A stretch of DNA of 52,709 nt, taken from Chromatiaceae bacterium (GTDB taxonomy: Bacteria; Pseudomonadota; Gammaproteobacteria; Chromatiales; Chromatiaceae). Made by a program: the position numbers and the translations under genes. A model generated the notes under the pieces. It saw only the letters and a program-made list of their open reading frames with translations. It was not told the DNA's origin and did not search any database. Shown piece after piece: positions 28,533-38,271 of the stretch (position 1 is its first letter; each line of letters starts with the position of its first letter). The DNA is taken from the NCBI GenBank assembly GCA_007693535.1, contig REDK01000128.1, positions 1-52,709 on the forward strand. The letters run 5' to 3'.

Positions 28533-31096
28533 GGCGCCACCAGATTGACCAGCTTGCCGGGCACGACGATGACCTTGCGCGGCGTCTTGCCCTCCAGGAA
28601 GCGCTGCACATTGGCATTGGCCAGGGCGCTGGCCTCGATGGCGTCGCGCGCCGCGCCGGCCGGTACCTCCACCTTGCCACGCACCTTGCCATTGACCTGC
28701 ACCACGTATTCGATGTGCTCCTGCTGCAGGGCGGCCGGATCGACCGCGGGCCAGCCGGCCTGCAGGATGTCCTCGCCGTAGCCCAGTTCCCGCCACAGGT
28801 GGTGGGTGACATGGGGTGCAATCGGTGCCAGCAGTCGCAGCACCAGGCCGATGCCTTCGGCCATCAGTGCGGCGTTGCCGGGGTAGTCGGCCTCTAGGCG
28901 GTAGAGCACATTGACCATGCTCATGCAGGCCGAGACCACGGTATTGAACTGCTGGCGCTCGTAGTCGAACAGGGCCTTCTTCAGCACGCCGTGCAGTTCG
29001 CGTCGGGCGCTGACCAGCGGCTCGTCGGTGGCGGGCGCGGCCGGGTTGGCCAGGGTCGCGGCGATCGCCGCCTGCTGGCTCGCCGCCAGTGTCCACAGGC
29101 GCCTGATAAAACGCCAGGCGCCCTCGACGCCCTCGTCGTTCCATTCCAGGGACTGCTCGGGTGGCGAGGTGAACATGGTGTAGAGACGCACCGTGTCGGC
29201 ACCGTAGCGCGTCACCAGGGTCTCGGGGTCGACGCCATTGTTTTTGGACTTGGACATCTTTTCGATGCCGCCGAACCGCACCGGCTGGCCGTCGGCCTGC
29301 AGTGTTGCCGCGATCACCCGTCCCTTGTCGTCGCGGGTCACGCTCACGTCGGCCGGATTGAACCATTCCTTGCGCCCGTCGGCGTCTTCGCGATACCAGG
29401 TCTCGGCAACCACCATGCCCTGGGTTAGCAGCCGGGTGAATGGCTCGTCGCAAGCAACCAGGCCGGCGTCACGCATCAGCTTGTGAAAGAATCGGGCATA
29501 CAGCAGATGCAGGACCGCGTGCTCGATACCGCCGATGTACTGATCCACCGGCAGCCAGTACCTGGCTCGTTCGTCGAGCATCGCGGTGGTGCAGTCCGGT
29601 GAGCAATAGCGGGCGTAGTACCAGCTCGATTCGACGAAGGTGTCGAAGGTGTCGGTCTCGCGCACCTCGCCGGCGGCCAGTTGCGAGAAGGAATCCATGC
29701 GCTTGAGGGGAGAGCCGGAGCCGTCGACAACGACGTCCTCGGGCAGGCGCACGGGCAGGTCCGTCTCGGGGCGCACGCCGCCATCGGCGGTGCGGATCAC
29801 CGGGATCGGTGCACCCCAGTAGCGTTGGCGGGAGACGCCCCAGTCGCGTAGCCGAAAATTGACCCGTTTCTCGCCGCGTCCGCGGTCCGCGAGCCAGGCA
29901 GCGATGGCGTCGAACGCCTGCGCGGAGGTTAGGCCATCGAAGGGACTGGAATCCTGCAAGATGCCCGGCTCGACATAGGCTGCGGCACTGATATCGCAGG
30001 GACCGTCGGCGGCGGCGATCACCTGCCGCTTGGGGATGCCGTAACGTTCGGCAAACTCCCAGTCGCGCTGATCGTGCGCCGGCACCGCCATTACCGCGCC
30101 GGTGCCGTAGCCCATCAGCACGAAGTTGGCGGCATAGATCGGTATCCGCTCGCCGCTGATGGGATGGATGGCATCGATGCCGAGCGCCTGGCCGCGCTTG
30201 TCCATGGTCTCTAGTTCCGCCTCCGAGGTGCCGCCCTGGCGGCACTCCGTGATAAAGGCCGCGACCGCGGGGTTGGACTGCGCGACGCGCCGGGCCAGCG
30301 GATGCTCAGCGGCCACCGCGACATAGGTCACGCCCATCACGGTGTCCGGGCGGGTGGTGTAGATGCCGAGCCGTTCGGCGCGGTCGGCGATGCCGAATTC
30401 CATGTAGACGCCCTCGGAGCGGCCGATCCAGTTGCGCTGCATGGTACGCACCTGCTCCGGCCAGCCGTCGAGGCGGTCGATGGCGTCCAGGAGTTCCTGG
30501 GCATAGTCGGTGATGCGGATGAACCATTGTTCGATCTCGCGCCGCTCGACTGGTGCCCCGGAGCGCCAGCCGCGGCCGTCGATGACCTGCTCGTTGGCGA
30601 GGACGGTCTGATCGACCGGGTCCCAATTGACCACCGCGGTCGCGCGATAGGCCAGGCCCTGCGCTAGCAGGTAGGTGAACAGCCATTGCTCCCACCGATA
30701 ATAGTCCGGGTCGCAGGTGGCCAGTTCGCGGTCCCAGTCGTAGCCGAAGCCCAGCCCCTGCAACTGGCCCTTCATATAGCTGATGTTGGCGCGCGTCCAT
30801 TGCGACGGCGGGATGCCCTTCTGAATGGCGGCGTTCTCCGCCGGCAGCCCAAAGGCATCCCAGCCCATCGGCTGCAGCACGTTTTTGCCCCGCATGCGCT
30901 GATAGCGGGCGATCACATCACCGATGGTGTAATTGCGCACATGTCCCATGTGCAGCCGCCCGGACGGATAAGGGAACATCGACAGGCAGTAGAACTTCTC
31001 CCGGGTCGGATCTTCCACCGCCTTGAAGGACTGGCGCTCCGCCCAGAAACGCTGGGCCGCGGACTCCACCGCGCGGGGATCGTAATCGGTGTGCAT
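28529..31096 (-). CDS. leuS: Leucyl-tRNA synthetase
   Basis: This 855-residue class I synthetase charges tRNA-Leu. The HIGH-type motif is His49-Met-Gly-His52 ([13 protein letters not shown]), and KMSKS is at residues 613-617. The inserted editing domain is present ([14 protein letters not shown] and [14 protein letters not shown]). The C-terminal end [20 protein letters not shown] is also typical. It is the first gene of leuS-lptE-holA. Confidence 0.97.
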   Translation of the reverse strand: MHTDYDPRAVESAAQRFWAERQSFKAVEDPTREKFYCLSMFPYPSGRLHMGHVRNYTIGDVIARYQRMRGKNVLQPMGWDAFGLPAENAAIQKGIPPSQWTRANISYMKGQLQGLGFGYDWDRELATCDPDYYRWEQWLFTYLLAQGLAYRATAVVNWDPVDQTVLANEQVIDGRGWRSGAPVERREIEQWFIRITDYAQELLDAIDRLDGWPEQVRTMQRNWIGRSEGVYMEFGIADRAERLGIYTTRPDTVMGVTYVAVAAEHPLARRVAQSNPAVAAFITECRQGGTSEAELETMDKRGQALGIDAIHPISGERIPIYAANFVLMGYGTGAVMAVPAHDQRDWEFAERYGIPKRQVIAAADGPCDISAAAYVEPGILQDSSPFDGLTSAQAFDAIAAWLADRGRGEKRVNFRLRDWGVSRQRYWGAPIPVIRTADGGVRPETDLPVRLPEDVVVDGSGSPLKRMDSFSQLAAGEVRETDTFDTFVESSWYYARYCSPDCTTAMLDERARYWLPVDQYIGGIEHAVLHLLYARFFHKLMRDAGLVACDEPFTRLLTQGMVVAETWYREDADGRKEWFNPADVSVTRDDKGRVIAATLQADGQPVRFGGIEKMSKSKNNGVDPETLVTRYGADTVRLYTMFTSPPEQSLEWNDEGVEGAWRFIRRLWTLAASQQAAIAATLANPAAPATDEPLVSARRELHGVLKKALFDYERQQFNTVVSACMSMVNVLYRLEADYPGNAALMAEGIGLVLRLLAPIAPHVTHHLWRELGYGEDILQAGWPAVDPAALQQEHIEYVVQVNGKVRGKVEVPAGAARDAIEASALANANVQRFLEGKTPRKVIVVPGKLVNLVAP

Positions 31097-31295
31097 GGGG
31101 CTGGGATCGGATCGAGCAGCAATAGGGACCGGAAGGCGGCAGGCCCGGTTGGCACCGGGTGCAGCCGCTTAGGATAGCGCGCCGGCCGTGGGTGCGGCGA
31201 GGGCCGGCCGTGGGCGATCGCGATGGGCGCACTCGGGGGCATCCCGGCTCGCCCCGTTGGCGGGAGCGAGTCCGCGCACGCCGCCAAGGGCCGGC

Positions 31296-31760
31296 TCAAC
31301 CCAAGCCCAGCTCCGCCATCACCTGATACTTGGCGCCGATGAAGACGCCGTGCGGGACATACAGCAGGTCGGCGATCTTGCGCACCAGGAACTCCTCATG
31401 TTTGTCGAGGACCCCGTCGACGAAGGCGACCCGCCACAGGGCGGCGATCAGGTCTCCCTTGCGGTCGGCATCGAAGTGCGCGTTGATCAGCCGGGTGAAT
31501 TGAAAGTAGTCGGTGGAATCCTGCCGCTCGGCCTCGGCACAGGCGAGCAGTTCGGCCGCTGCAACGGCATCTAGCCGAAAGCAGTCCTGCACCATGCGCT
31601 CGATGCTGGCACGCTCGGCGTCGCTGACCTGCTCGTCCATGTGGGCCATCTCCAGCAGCAGCGCGGCAGCGGCCTGACGCAGCGCGATTTCGGTGGTCTG
31701 CGGGTCCGGACCGGACGGCAACAGGCGGTCGCGGAAGAACGTGCGGATCTGCTCCAGCAT
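31296..31760 (-). CDS. TerB-like (DjlA/TerB N-terminal fold) protein
   Basis: This 154-residue all-helical protein resembles the TerB-like family. Two similar acidic helix pairs are visible: EMAHMDEQVSDAERASIERMV and VAFVDGVLDKHEEFLVRKIADLLYV, with Asp/Glu patterns proposed to bind metal in TerB. It starts at the ATG at 31760, after a GGAG site. Members of the family are linked to stress or tellurite resistance, but stand-alone versions like this have no settled role. It follows the SprT-like gene by 46 bases. Confidence 0.75.
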   Translation of the reverse strand: MLEQIRTFFRDRLLPSGPDPQTTEIALRQAAAALLLEMAHMDEQVSDAERASIERMVQDCFRLDAVAAAELLACAEAERQDSTDYFQFTRLINAHFDADRKGDLIAALWRVAFVDGVLDKHEEFLVRKIADLLYVPHGVFIGAKYQVMAELGLG

Positions 31761-31806
31761 GGTAGGGCTCCGGGGGCGGATGGTCGGTGCTGCCAGCGTG
31801 CGCGGT

Positions 31807-32433
31807 TCAGCCGCTGCCGAGTGTGACTGCCGGATCGGTTGCTGAATGGGCCGCCGGCTCAGGTTCCGGCCCCGGCTGGAGCGTCTCGCCGCAGCGGCGG
31901 CACAGATAGCGGGTGCCGGCCTGTACCTTGTTATGGCGGATGCTGGAGAGCCGATGCTCGCTGCAACCGCAACGGTAGGTGTAGTAGCGCAACCGGCGCG
32001 CGTGCAGGTCGCTGACGTCGTAATCGTGACAGCGGCTGGGGTCGGCCCCCAGGGTGTGCATGAGTGCCTGCCACTCCGGCCCATGGGGACGGATCTGGCG
32101 TCCATGCAGGCGATAGGCCAGGTAATGTGCCACCTCGTGGGGCACGGTGCTGCGGAGGAACTCCTCGCCATAGCGCAGCAGCAGCGTCGGGTTGTAGCGA
32201 ATGGTGCAGCGTCCCTGGCTGTCGATCCGGAACTGCCCGGCGCTGCGACCGCGCAGATCGAAACGGATGCCCGGCGCCGGCGGGACGAGAGCGCGGCGCC
32301 GGGCCGCGGCGCCGCTGGCTGGCCGCGGCTGGGCGGCCAGTCCGGCGGCGATCAAGCGCTGGGTGCTGGCCACTGCCTGCTGCATCAGGCGGCACAGGTG
32401 CGCGCCCGCGGCCGGCTGGTTCAGGTCACTCAC
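31807..32433 (-). CDS. SprT-like zinc metalloprotease-domain protein
   Basis: This protein of about 208 residues has the SprT fold. The HExxH site is in TVPHEVAHYLAYRLHG with a third ligand in the following RPHGPEWQALM. A C-terminal zinc ribbon is visible (YRCGCSEH and LCRRCG). Relatives include SprT and the DNA-protein crosslink protease SPRTN; the bacterial function is not settled. The GTG at 32433 is preferred because GGGAG lies seven bases upstream; an ATG at 32454 would add seven residues without a ribosome site. The Glu/Pro/Ala-rich end looks disordered. Confidence 0.8.
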   Translation of the reverse strand: MSDLNQPAAGAHLCRLMQQAVASTQRLIAAGLAAQPRPASGAAARRRALVPPAPGIRFDLRGRSAGQFRIDSQGRCTIRYNPTLLLRYGEEFLRSTVPHEVAHYLAYRLHGRQIRPHGPEWQALMHTLGADPSRCHDYDVSDLHARRLRYYTYRCGCSEHRLSSIRHNKVQAGTRYLCRRCGETLQPGPEPEPAAHSATDPAVTLGSG

Positions 32434-32556
32434 GGCAGGGCTCCCGGATGGCATGGTGATTGATCTTGGCGGGCAGGGTGCGATTGAGACATAGGCGCCC
32501 CGCGCCGGCAACCCGGCGCGGAGTGCTGCCGGGCCAGCGCGGCGACCGTGGGCGGC

Positions 32557-33657
32557 TCACCCGCCCCGGCCATCCGGCTCGTCCTGCCGGGCGGCCACCG
32601 GCAGTGCCGGCAACCGCGCCAGGGCGGCGCGCACCAGGGCCAGATCAGCGATCGGCACCCGCAGCATGAAATGGCCGCCAGCGCCGACCCGGTAGGGATG
32701 ACCGCCCAGGTCCAGCAAGGTGCCGGGAGCGGCGCGTCCGTGCACCAGCAATTCGGCGTGGAGATCGATGCCGCCACGGTCGCGATGGCCCCGGATCGGC
32801 CCACTGCCACCCCGGGGTGCCGGGGTGGCCGGCGGCGTCTCGGTCGGGGCCGCCGGCTGGGGGACCGCTACTGCTGGCGCGACACCGGCTGGCGCCGGTG
32901 CGGTCGCGAGCAGCGCGATGGCCGTTTCCTGTTCCCAGCGGACCGCGCCTGAGTCGGTGGTTGCCGCTGGAAGCAGCGCTGGTGCGCCAGCGCTACGACT
33001 AGCGACGGCCGTGGCCGGTGGCTGGGCCGGGGCGTCTGTCGAGGCCGGTGTGGTGCGCGTAGCCGGGTGCGGTGCCAGTGCTCGTGCCGGTCTCGGTGGC
33101 GTTGCTGTCGATGCCGGGGCAACGGGCGGCACCGCTGCGACCGGCGGTGGCGACTTAACGGGGTCGACAACCGGGGCCCGGGCGCTGCGGCGCAGTGTCG
33201 CGACCCCGACCGGACCCACCGCCTCCAGTTGGTTAGAGCGTGCGACCAGCAACCAGCCGCCGTGGGGATCGGTCAGGCCGATCTCGGCTAGCAGCGGCCC
33301 GCTGCTGTCGACATCGCTCCAATGGGCCAGACCGGGCCCGTGCAGGGCAGCCTCGGCGAGGGTGGCGGCGGCAAGGGTGCGGGCGTCGTCCTCGCCGCGC
33401 GGGCGCCTCAGCAACAGCCGGACGGTGGGTTGGCGCTGAGGGCCGAAGGCAGCGCGGGCCTGGGCCAAGAGGACCGGGTCGAGCCGCCAGCGCAGGTCCA
33501 GGGCGCCATCCTCGCGCTGATAGAGCACCAGGCGCGGACCATCGCTGGGATTCGGAAAGGGTGCCGTCGGGACGCTGCCCGACGGACCCTGCAGGGTGAG
33601 ATCCGCATCCGCGCCCTGGCCGCCCGGCCGTGCGGGTGGTGCGCGGTCAGCGGCCAT
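32557..33657 (-). CDS. DUF4912-type protein with low-complexity linker
   Basis: This 366-residue protein has a conserved-looking N-terminal domain (about residues 35-155: RLVLYQREDGALDLRWRLD... and GGWLLVARSNQLE) that resembles DUF4912. An Ala/Pro/Thr-rich linker of about 120 residues follows, then a C-terminal domain (residues 290-355) with DLHAELLVHG and GHFMLRVPIADL. The C-terminal half could be a second copy of the same kind of fold. It follows the GH57 gene by 42 bases, suggesting a role in alpha-glucan metabolism or binding. The family name is a motif-level judgement; the function is unknown. Confidence 0.6.
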   Translation of the reverse strand: MAADRAPPARPGGQGADADLTLQGPSGSVPTAPFPNPSDGPRLVLYQREDGALDLRWRLDPVLLAQARAAFGPQRQPTVRLLLRRPRGEDDARTLAAATLAEAALHGPGLAHWSDVDSSGPLLAEIGLTDPHGGWLLVARSNQLEAVGPVGVATLRRSARAPVVDPVKSPPPVAAVPPVAPASTATPPRPARALAPHPATRTTPASTDAPAQPPATAVASRSAGAPALLPAATTDSGAVRWEQETAIALLATAPAPAGVAPAVAVPQPAAPTETPPATPAPRGGSGPIRGHRDRGGIDLHAELLVHGRAAPGTLLDLGGHPYRVGAGGHFMLRVPIADLALVRAALARLPALPVAARQDEPDGRGG

Positions 33658-33699
33658 CGCGGCGGGCGCCGCCGATGGCGGTTGGATGGAGACCCTGGC

Positions 33700-35499
33700 T
33701 CAGCGCCGTTTCCCCGTCTTACCTTTGCCACGGGCACCGCTGCGCGGCTTGGGAGGGGGTCTGCTTCCAGCAGCGGGCGCCGCCGCCGGTTCGGGCGCGC
33801 TGCCGGCATTGGTCCCGGTGGGCGTCGAGTCCGGTTCTGCTGGCCCCGTGCTGGCTGGGCCGGAGGTTGCTGGCGCGGGGGTGGCTGGTGTCGCCGGGGC
33901 TGCCGTCGCGGGCGGCGCCTCCGCTGATGCAGCCACCGCGGGCGCCGCGGGTGCCGCGGCTACCGCGGGCGCATCCGCCGGCACGGCTGTCAACGGTTCT
34001 GCGGCGGCCGGCGCGTTTGCGGCCGGCCCCGCGGAGCGTGGCGTCAGGGTCGGCGACTTGACCTCGAAGGCGCCACCAGCCCCGCTGGTAGCGGCTGCGC
34101 TGGTGGCACTGGCCACCTCCGCGTCGCTGGGACCAGCCGCCACCCGGGCGCTGTCGTCGGACCCCGGCCTGGCCCCGGCCGGCGATCCGGCGGAGAGCGG
34201 AAAGGCGTCCTTCGCGGTGGCTGCTGCTGCGGTCGCTGTCTTTGCCCCAGTTTTGGTCGCAGTGGCGGGCGATGGGGCTGCGGCCGGGCGCACCGGCCGG
34301 GCAGTTGCCGCTGCCGGCGCCTCCACCTGGCCGGACTCGATCCGCTCGAGCCGGGCCAGGGCGGCCTGCACGAGGACATCCAGCTTGGGCAGCCACTCGT
34401 CGCCCCAGAACAGGTAACAGCTGGTCTCGGCCTCCAGCACCTGGCGACGGGCCAGGGCCAGTTCGGCGCGCGCCGCCGCGCTCATGTCGGCGGCCCGCTC
34501 GCTGAGCTGCCACCAGCGCCCGCTGAGGGCATTGACCGCCTCACCGCCGCGGCGCTGGCCCGGGGAGCCTGCCCACTGGCTGAAGTCGAAGCCCGAGGTG
34601 GAACCGACGTTCCAGGCTCCGGTCTGCACCATGGCCTGGGCGACTGGCTCGTGCTCGGCCAGGTAGCGGCTGAGGCCGACCGGGCGCACTGGATACTCGC
34701 CGCCGCGGACATGCTCCATGTAGGGCGCGAAATAATGCCCAAAGAAACCGGAACCCTCGTGCATCTGCCGGAACCAGCCGCCGTTCTCGCCATCGGACCA
34801 GGTGGTGACCAGGCGCGCCTCGTGCGGGCGCGGGGAGAAGCGGCAGCGATGAGTCACCTCATGGGCGAACCAGGCCGCGTCGAGCCCGCTCTCCTGGGCG
34901 TTGGAGACGACGCGGTCGCGTGGCACGACGGTGATGCAGACCCCATCGTGGCAGGCCAGATAGGGCCGGAACACGTCGCTCACGCCATCCTCCGGGTGGA
35001 CGTGCACTCCGTCGACGACGACGTACTCATAACCGGCGCGCACCAGTGCTGGGATCATCTCCATCGCGAAGGCCATCTCCGGTGGCCAGAAGCCGCGCGG
35101 CGCCCGCCCGAAGCACTCGGCCATAATCTCGCGTCCGCTCTGCAGATGGTCGGCCCAGTCCGCGGTTGGGATCAGCGGGAAGATGGGGTGGAAGTAGCCC
35201 ATCCCGATCAGCTCGACATTGGGCGTCGCCCGGTAGGCAGCGAACATCGCCGGGATGTCGATGATATGCCGGTAGCGGTCGATGATGTCGGGGTCGCGCA
35301 GTTGCTCCAGCAGGACACCGGAAAACCCGATGTGCAGATGCCCGACATCGGCATATTGCTGGGCATAGCGGGCAGGACGCTCGTAGCAGCGGATGATCTG
35401 CTCGGCCTCCCAAGGGTTGGCGTTGATCAGCAGTTCAAGGTTGCCCGGTGGCTGATGCATGTGCAGGCCCAGGGCGTGGAAGACGTTGGTCTCGATCAT
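33700..35499 (-). CDS. GH57-family glycoside hydrolase with long Ala/Pro-rich basic tail
   Basis: The first 390 or so residues of this 599-residue protein match GH57 alpha-glucan enzymes: LHMHQPPG near the start, MGYFHPIFPLIP, the nucleophile motif GFWPPEMAF, and VTTWSDGENGGWF. GH57 enzymes are alpha-amylases, branching enzymes or amylopullulanases; the sub-class cannot be read off. From about residue 400 to the end the protein is Ala/Pro/Thr/Ser-rich and ends in a Lys/Arg-rich stretch (PKPRSGARGKGKTGKRR), resembling a disordered histone-H1-like tail. The ATG at 35499 has GGAG upstream. No signal peptide, so it should act on intracellular glycogen, consistent with glgX upstream. Confidence 0.85.
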   Translation of the reverse strand: MIETNVFHALGLHMHQPPGNLELLINANPWEAEQIIRCYERPARYAQQYADVGHLHIGFSGVLLEQLRDPDIIDRYRHIIDIPAMFAAYRATPNVELIGMGYFHPIFPLIPTADWADHLQSGREIMAECFGRAPRGFWPPEMAFAMEMIPALVRAGYEYVVVDGVHVHPEDGVSDVFRPYLACHDGVCITVVPRDRVVSNAQESGLDAAWFAHEVTHRCRFSPRPHEARLVTTWSDGENGGWFRQMHEGSGFFGHYFAPYMEHVRGGEYPVRPVGLSRYLAEHEPVAQAMVQTGAWNVGSTSGFDFSQWAGSPGQRRGGEAVNALSGRWWQLSERAADMSAAARAELALARRQVLEAETSCYLFWGDEWLPKLDVLVQAALARLERIESGQVEAPAAATARPVRPAAAPSPATATKTGAKTATAAAATAKDAFPLSAGSPAGARPGSDDSARVAAGPSDAEVASATSAAATSGAGGAFEVKSPTLTPRSAGPAANAPAAAEPLTAVPADAPAVAAAPAAPAVAASAEAPPATAAPATPATPAPATSGPASTGPAEPDSTPTGTNAGSAPEPAAAPAAGSRPPPKPRSGARGKGKTGKRR

Positions 35500-35671
35500 C
35501 GATGCGTCGGCTCCAGTCGATCGAACCGATGATTTTGCCCGATCCGGGACCGGCAATACCATCGGCAATGCGGGCCCGCGGCTCGCAGCACCTGGTCAGC
35601 AGCCCAATCAGCCACTCAGGCAGCGCCTCGGCCCAACCGTCCCGGCTGCTCGTGGGCCGTGGCGACCGGCC

Positions 35672-37738
35672 TTAGGCGCCGTTGCGCCGCCCCTCCAACA
35701 CCACCACGCTGTGGGGGTCAGCGATCCAGGTGCCGGTCTCGACGGGGCGCTGGTCGGGCGGCTCGATCAGGTCTGCCGGTGCCGCCGCGGCGGTGTCCAC
35801 GGCCAGCGCCCAGGAGCAGCCGGGGAGCGCTCGCAGGGCGAAGCGGCAGGCCGTCGCGCCGGTATTCAGCAAGACCTGCAGTGGCGGCTCGGCGGCATCC
35901 CGACCGTACAGGGTGAACGCGAGGGTCTGGGCGGTCGGGTCATCCCAAGCCGGTGCCGCGCCGTCGCAACCGCTCCAGCGGATGTCCTCGGCGGTCATGA
36001 AGTGGCGCCGGCGCAGGCTACGGTGACGTCGCCGCAGGGCGATCATCCCGCGCACGAAGCGCAGCAGATCGGCATTGGTGTCGGCCAGCGACCAGTCCAG
36101 CCAACTGCCGGCATGGTCCTGACACCAGGTGTTGTTGTTGCCGTCGGTGGAGCGCAGCAGTTCGTCGCCGGCGGTGAGCATCGGGATGCCCTGGCTGAGC
36201 AGCAGGATGGCGAGCAGGTTTTTCGCCTGACGGCGCCGCAGGGCCAGCACCTCGGGGTCGTCGGTGATGCCCTCGACGCCACAGTTCCAGCTCAGGTTGT
36301 CGTCGCCGCCGTCGCGATTGCCCTCTTGGTTGGCCTCGTTGTGCTTGCGGTTGTAGCTGACCAGATCGCAAAGCGTGAAGCCGTCATGGCAGGTGACGAA
36401 GTTGATGCTGTTGATGGGATGGCGCAGATTGCCCTGATAGAGGTCGCTGCTGCCGGCGATGCGGGTGGCCAGTTCGCTGATGATGCCCGGATCGCCGCGC
36501 ACGAAGCGGCGGACGCTGTCGCGATAGCGGCCGTTCCATTCCATCCACCGATAGCCGGGAAAGGAGCCCACATGATAGAGCCCGGCCGCATCCCAAGCCT
36601 CGGCGATGATCTTGCTGCCGGCCAGCACGTCGGACAGCTCGATGCCCCACAGCACCGGGGGGTGCTGCATTGGCACCCCGGCCTCGTCGCGGGCCAGCGC
36701 GCTGGCGAGATCGAAGCGGAAGCCGTCCACGTGCATCTCCCGCACCCAGTACTCCAGGCAATCGATGATGAAGCGGGCAACGAAGGGATGGTTTGCGTTG
36801 ACGGTATTGCCGCAGCCGGTGAAATTCAGGTAATGCTCGCGGTTCATCGCATCGAGCATGTAGAAGGTCTCGTTGCCGATGCCTTTGAAGTTGAGCGTCG
36901 GTCCGCCCTTGCCGCCCTCGGCAGTGTGATTGAACACCACATCGAGCAGCACGCCGATCCCGGCCCGGTGCAGGGCCTTGACCAGGTCGCGGAATTCCTG
37001 CCGGGGGGCGCCGTACGGATCGGCACAGAACTCTGGGTGCGGGGCAAAGAAGCTGTGGGTGCTGTAACCCCAGAAGTTGCGCAGACCGGCGGCGGCCACC
37101 GCCGCCGGCACATCGGCCGGATCGAAGGCCATCACCGGCATCAGTTCAACATGGGTGATGCCCAGTGCCTGCAGGTAGGGAATCTTTTCGATCAGGCCGG
37201 CGAAGGTGCCCGGGGCGGCGACCGCGGCGCTGGGATGACGAGTGAAGCCGCGCACGTGCAGCTCGTAGATCACCATGTCCTCGGAGGCGAGGTGCAACGG
37301 CGCATCGCCCTCCCAGTCGTAGTCCTCGGCGAGCACCACGGCGCGGATCGAATCATGCGGTCTGACCCCTTCGCAGCAGCGACGCGCGCGGTCCCAGTGC
37401 AGCACATTGACCGCGCGCGCCCAGGGGTCTACCAGCTCCACCCGCTCGTCATACAGCCAGCCCCGACCGCGCGGGTCCCAGGGGCCTTGCAGGCGCCAGG
37501 TGTAATGGGTGCCGGGGGGCAGGTCGAGCACCAGGACATGCCAACTGAAGAAGGTGTGGTTCTGCTCCGGGTCCAGCACGATGACCTGAAACGGTTCCTT
37601 GCTGGCTGCATCGGCATAGAGGAGTAGGGTCGCCCCGCTGGCATAGCGACTATAGATGGAGAAATTGATCCCGTCCTCGGACACGCTGGCCCCGGGCGGA
37701 TAGCGGCGGCCGGGCTGCACTGGGTACGCGCCGTTCAT
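35672..37738 (-). CDS. glgX: Glycogen debranching enzyme GlgX
   Basis: This 688-residue GH13 enzyme hydrolyses alpha-1,6 branches of phosphorylase-trimmed glycogen. It has an N-terminal CBM48-like domain (residues 1-130), then the catalytic barrel: DVVFNHTAEG (266-275), the nucleophile Asp343 in DGFRFDLA, the acid/base Glu380 in IIAEAWD, and Asp452 in TCHDGFTL. The C-terminal beta domain closes the protein. It is the first gene of the minus-strand glycogen set glgX-GH57-DUF4912. Confidence 0.95.
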   Translation of the reverse strand: MNGAYPVQPGRRYPPGASVSEDGINFSIYSRYASGATLLLYADAASKEPFQVIVLDPEQNHTFFSWHVLVLDLPPGTHYTWRLQGPWDPRGRGWLYDERVELVDPWARAVNVLHWDRARRCCEGVRPHDSIRAVVLAEDYDWEGDAPLHLASEDMVIYELHVRGFTRHPSAAVAAPGTFAGLIEKIPYLQALGITHVELMPVMAFDPADVPAAVAAAGLRNFWGYSTHSFFAPHPEFCADPYGAPRQEFRDLVKALHRAGIGVLLDVVFNHTAEGGKGGPTLNFKGIGNETFYMLDAMNREHYLNFTGCGNTVNANHPFVARFIIDCLEYWVREMHVDGFRFDLASALARDEAGVPMQHPPVLWGIELSDVLAGSKIIAEAWDAAGLYHVGSFPGYRWMEWNGRYRDSVRRFVRGDPGIISELATRIAGSSDLYQGNLRHPINSINFVTCHDGFTLCDLVSYNRKHNEANQEGNRDGGDDNLSWNCGVEGITDDPEVLALRRRQAKNLLAILLLSQGIPMLTAGDELLRSTDGNNNTWCQDHAGSWLDWSLADTNADLLRFVRGMIALRRRHRSLRRRHFMTAEDIRWSGCDGAAPAWDDPTAQTLAFTLYGRDAAEPPLQVLLNTGATACRFALRALPGCSWALAVDTAAAAPADLIEPPDQRPVETGTWIADPHSVVVLEGRRNGA

Positions 37739-38271
37739 CGGCCGGGTCCTCCCGCCGGTTGTCCCTGGGGCCTGCTGCCTGCGGCTGCTGGCGCGCCGCG
37801 ATGGCGCGCGCGATGAACTTCCCGGTAGCGGACGGCCGGGGTTGCAGCGGCTGGGTGAGCCATGGCGCTGATCACCTCGCGGGAGAAAATGGCCCGGCCC
37901 GGCGCAAGGCAGTGGTGGCCAGGATGCCTGGCATGCCCGGGTGGGCGTGGCCGGGTGGTCGGGCAGGATTCAACAGGGTCTGACCCCGCATGGATGCCGG
38001 CGGGCCCGGCTGGTCATGCCGGTTGTCAACGGCCGGCCCGGCGCCAGGCGCGGGCGGGAGGTCCGTGCACGGGACTGCACGGGGCGCAGCGGACCGGGCG
38101 GAGTGTAGCATGCAACCGTACCGGCCCCGCTATCGCGCACCGCCGGGCGGCCCGGCGAGGTACCGGCCGACGTGCGGGCCGATCGCGCGCGCATCGCGGT
38201 ACGCCGGGCCCTTCCGTTAGACTGATCCATTCCCTGCCCGTCGACCCCCGGCCCAATCGGGTCCAATCGCG
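37739..38271. other. Gene-free divergent region between glgX and the histidine kinase
   Basis: About 530 bases with no credible gene. It separates divergent transcripts and should hold both promoters. A gccaggatgcctggcatgcc stretch near 37919-37938 contains short inverted and direct repeats, and gggtctgacccc (37976-37987) is a partial palindrome. No convincing -35/-10 pair was found. Confidence 0.4.

Noticed and set aside
35459-37627. 722-codon open frame opposite glgX
   Set aside because: Shadow of glgX in a high-GC genome; no motif, and the true gene has all its catalytic residues.
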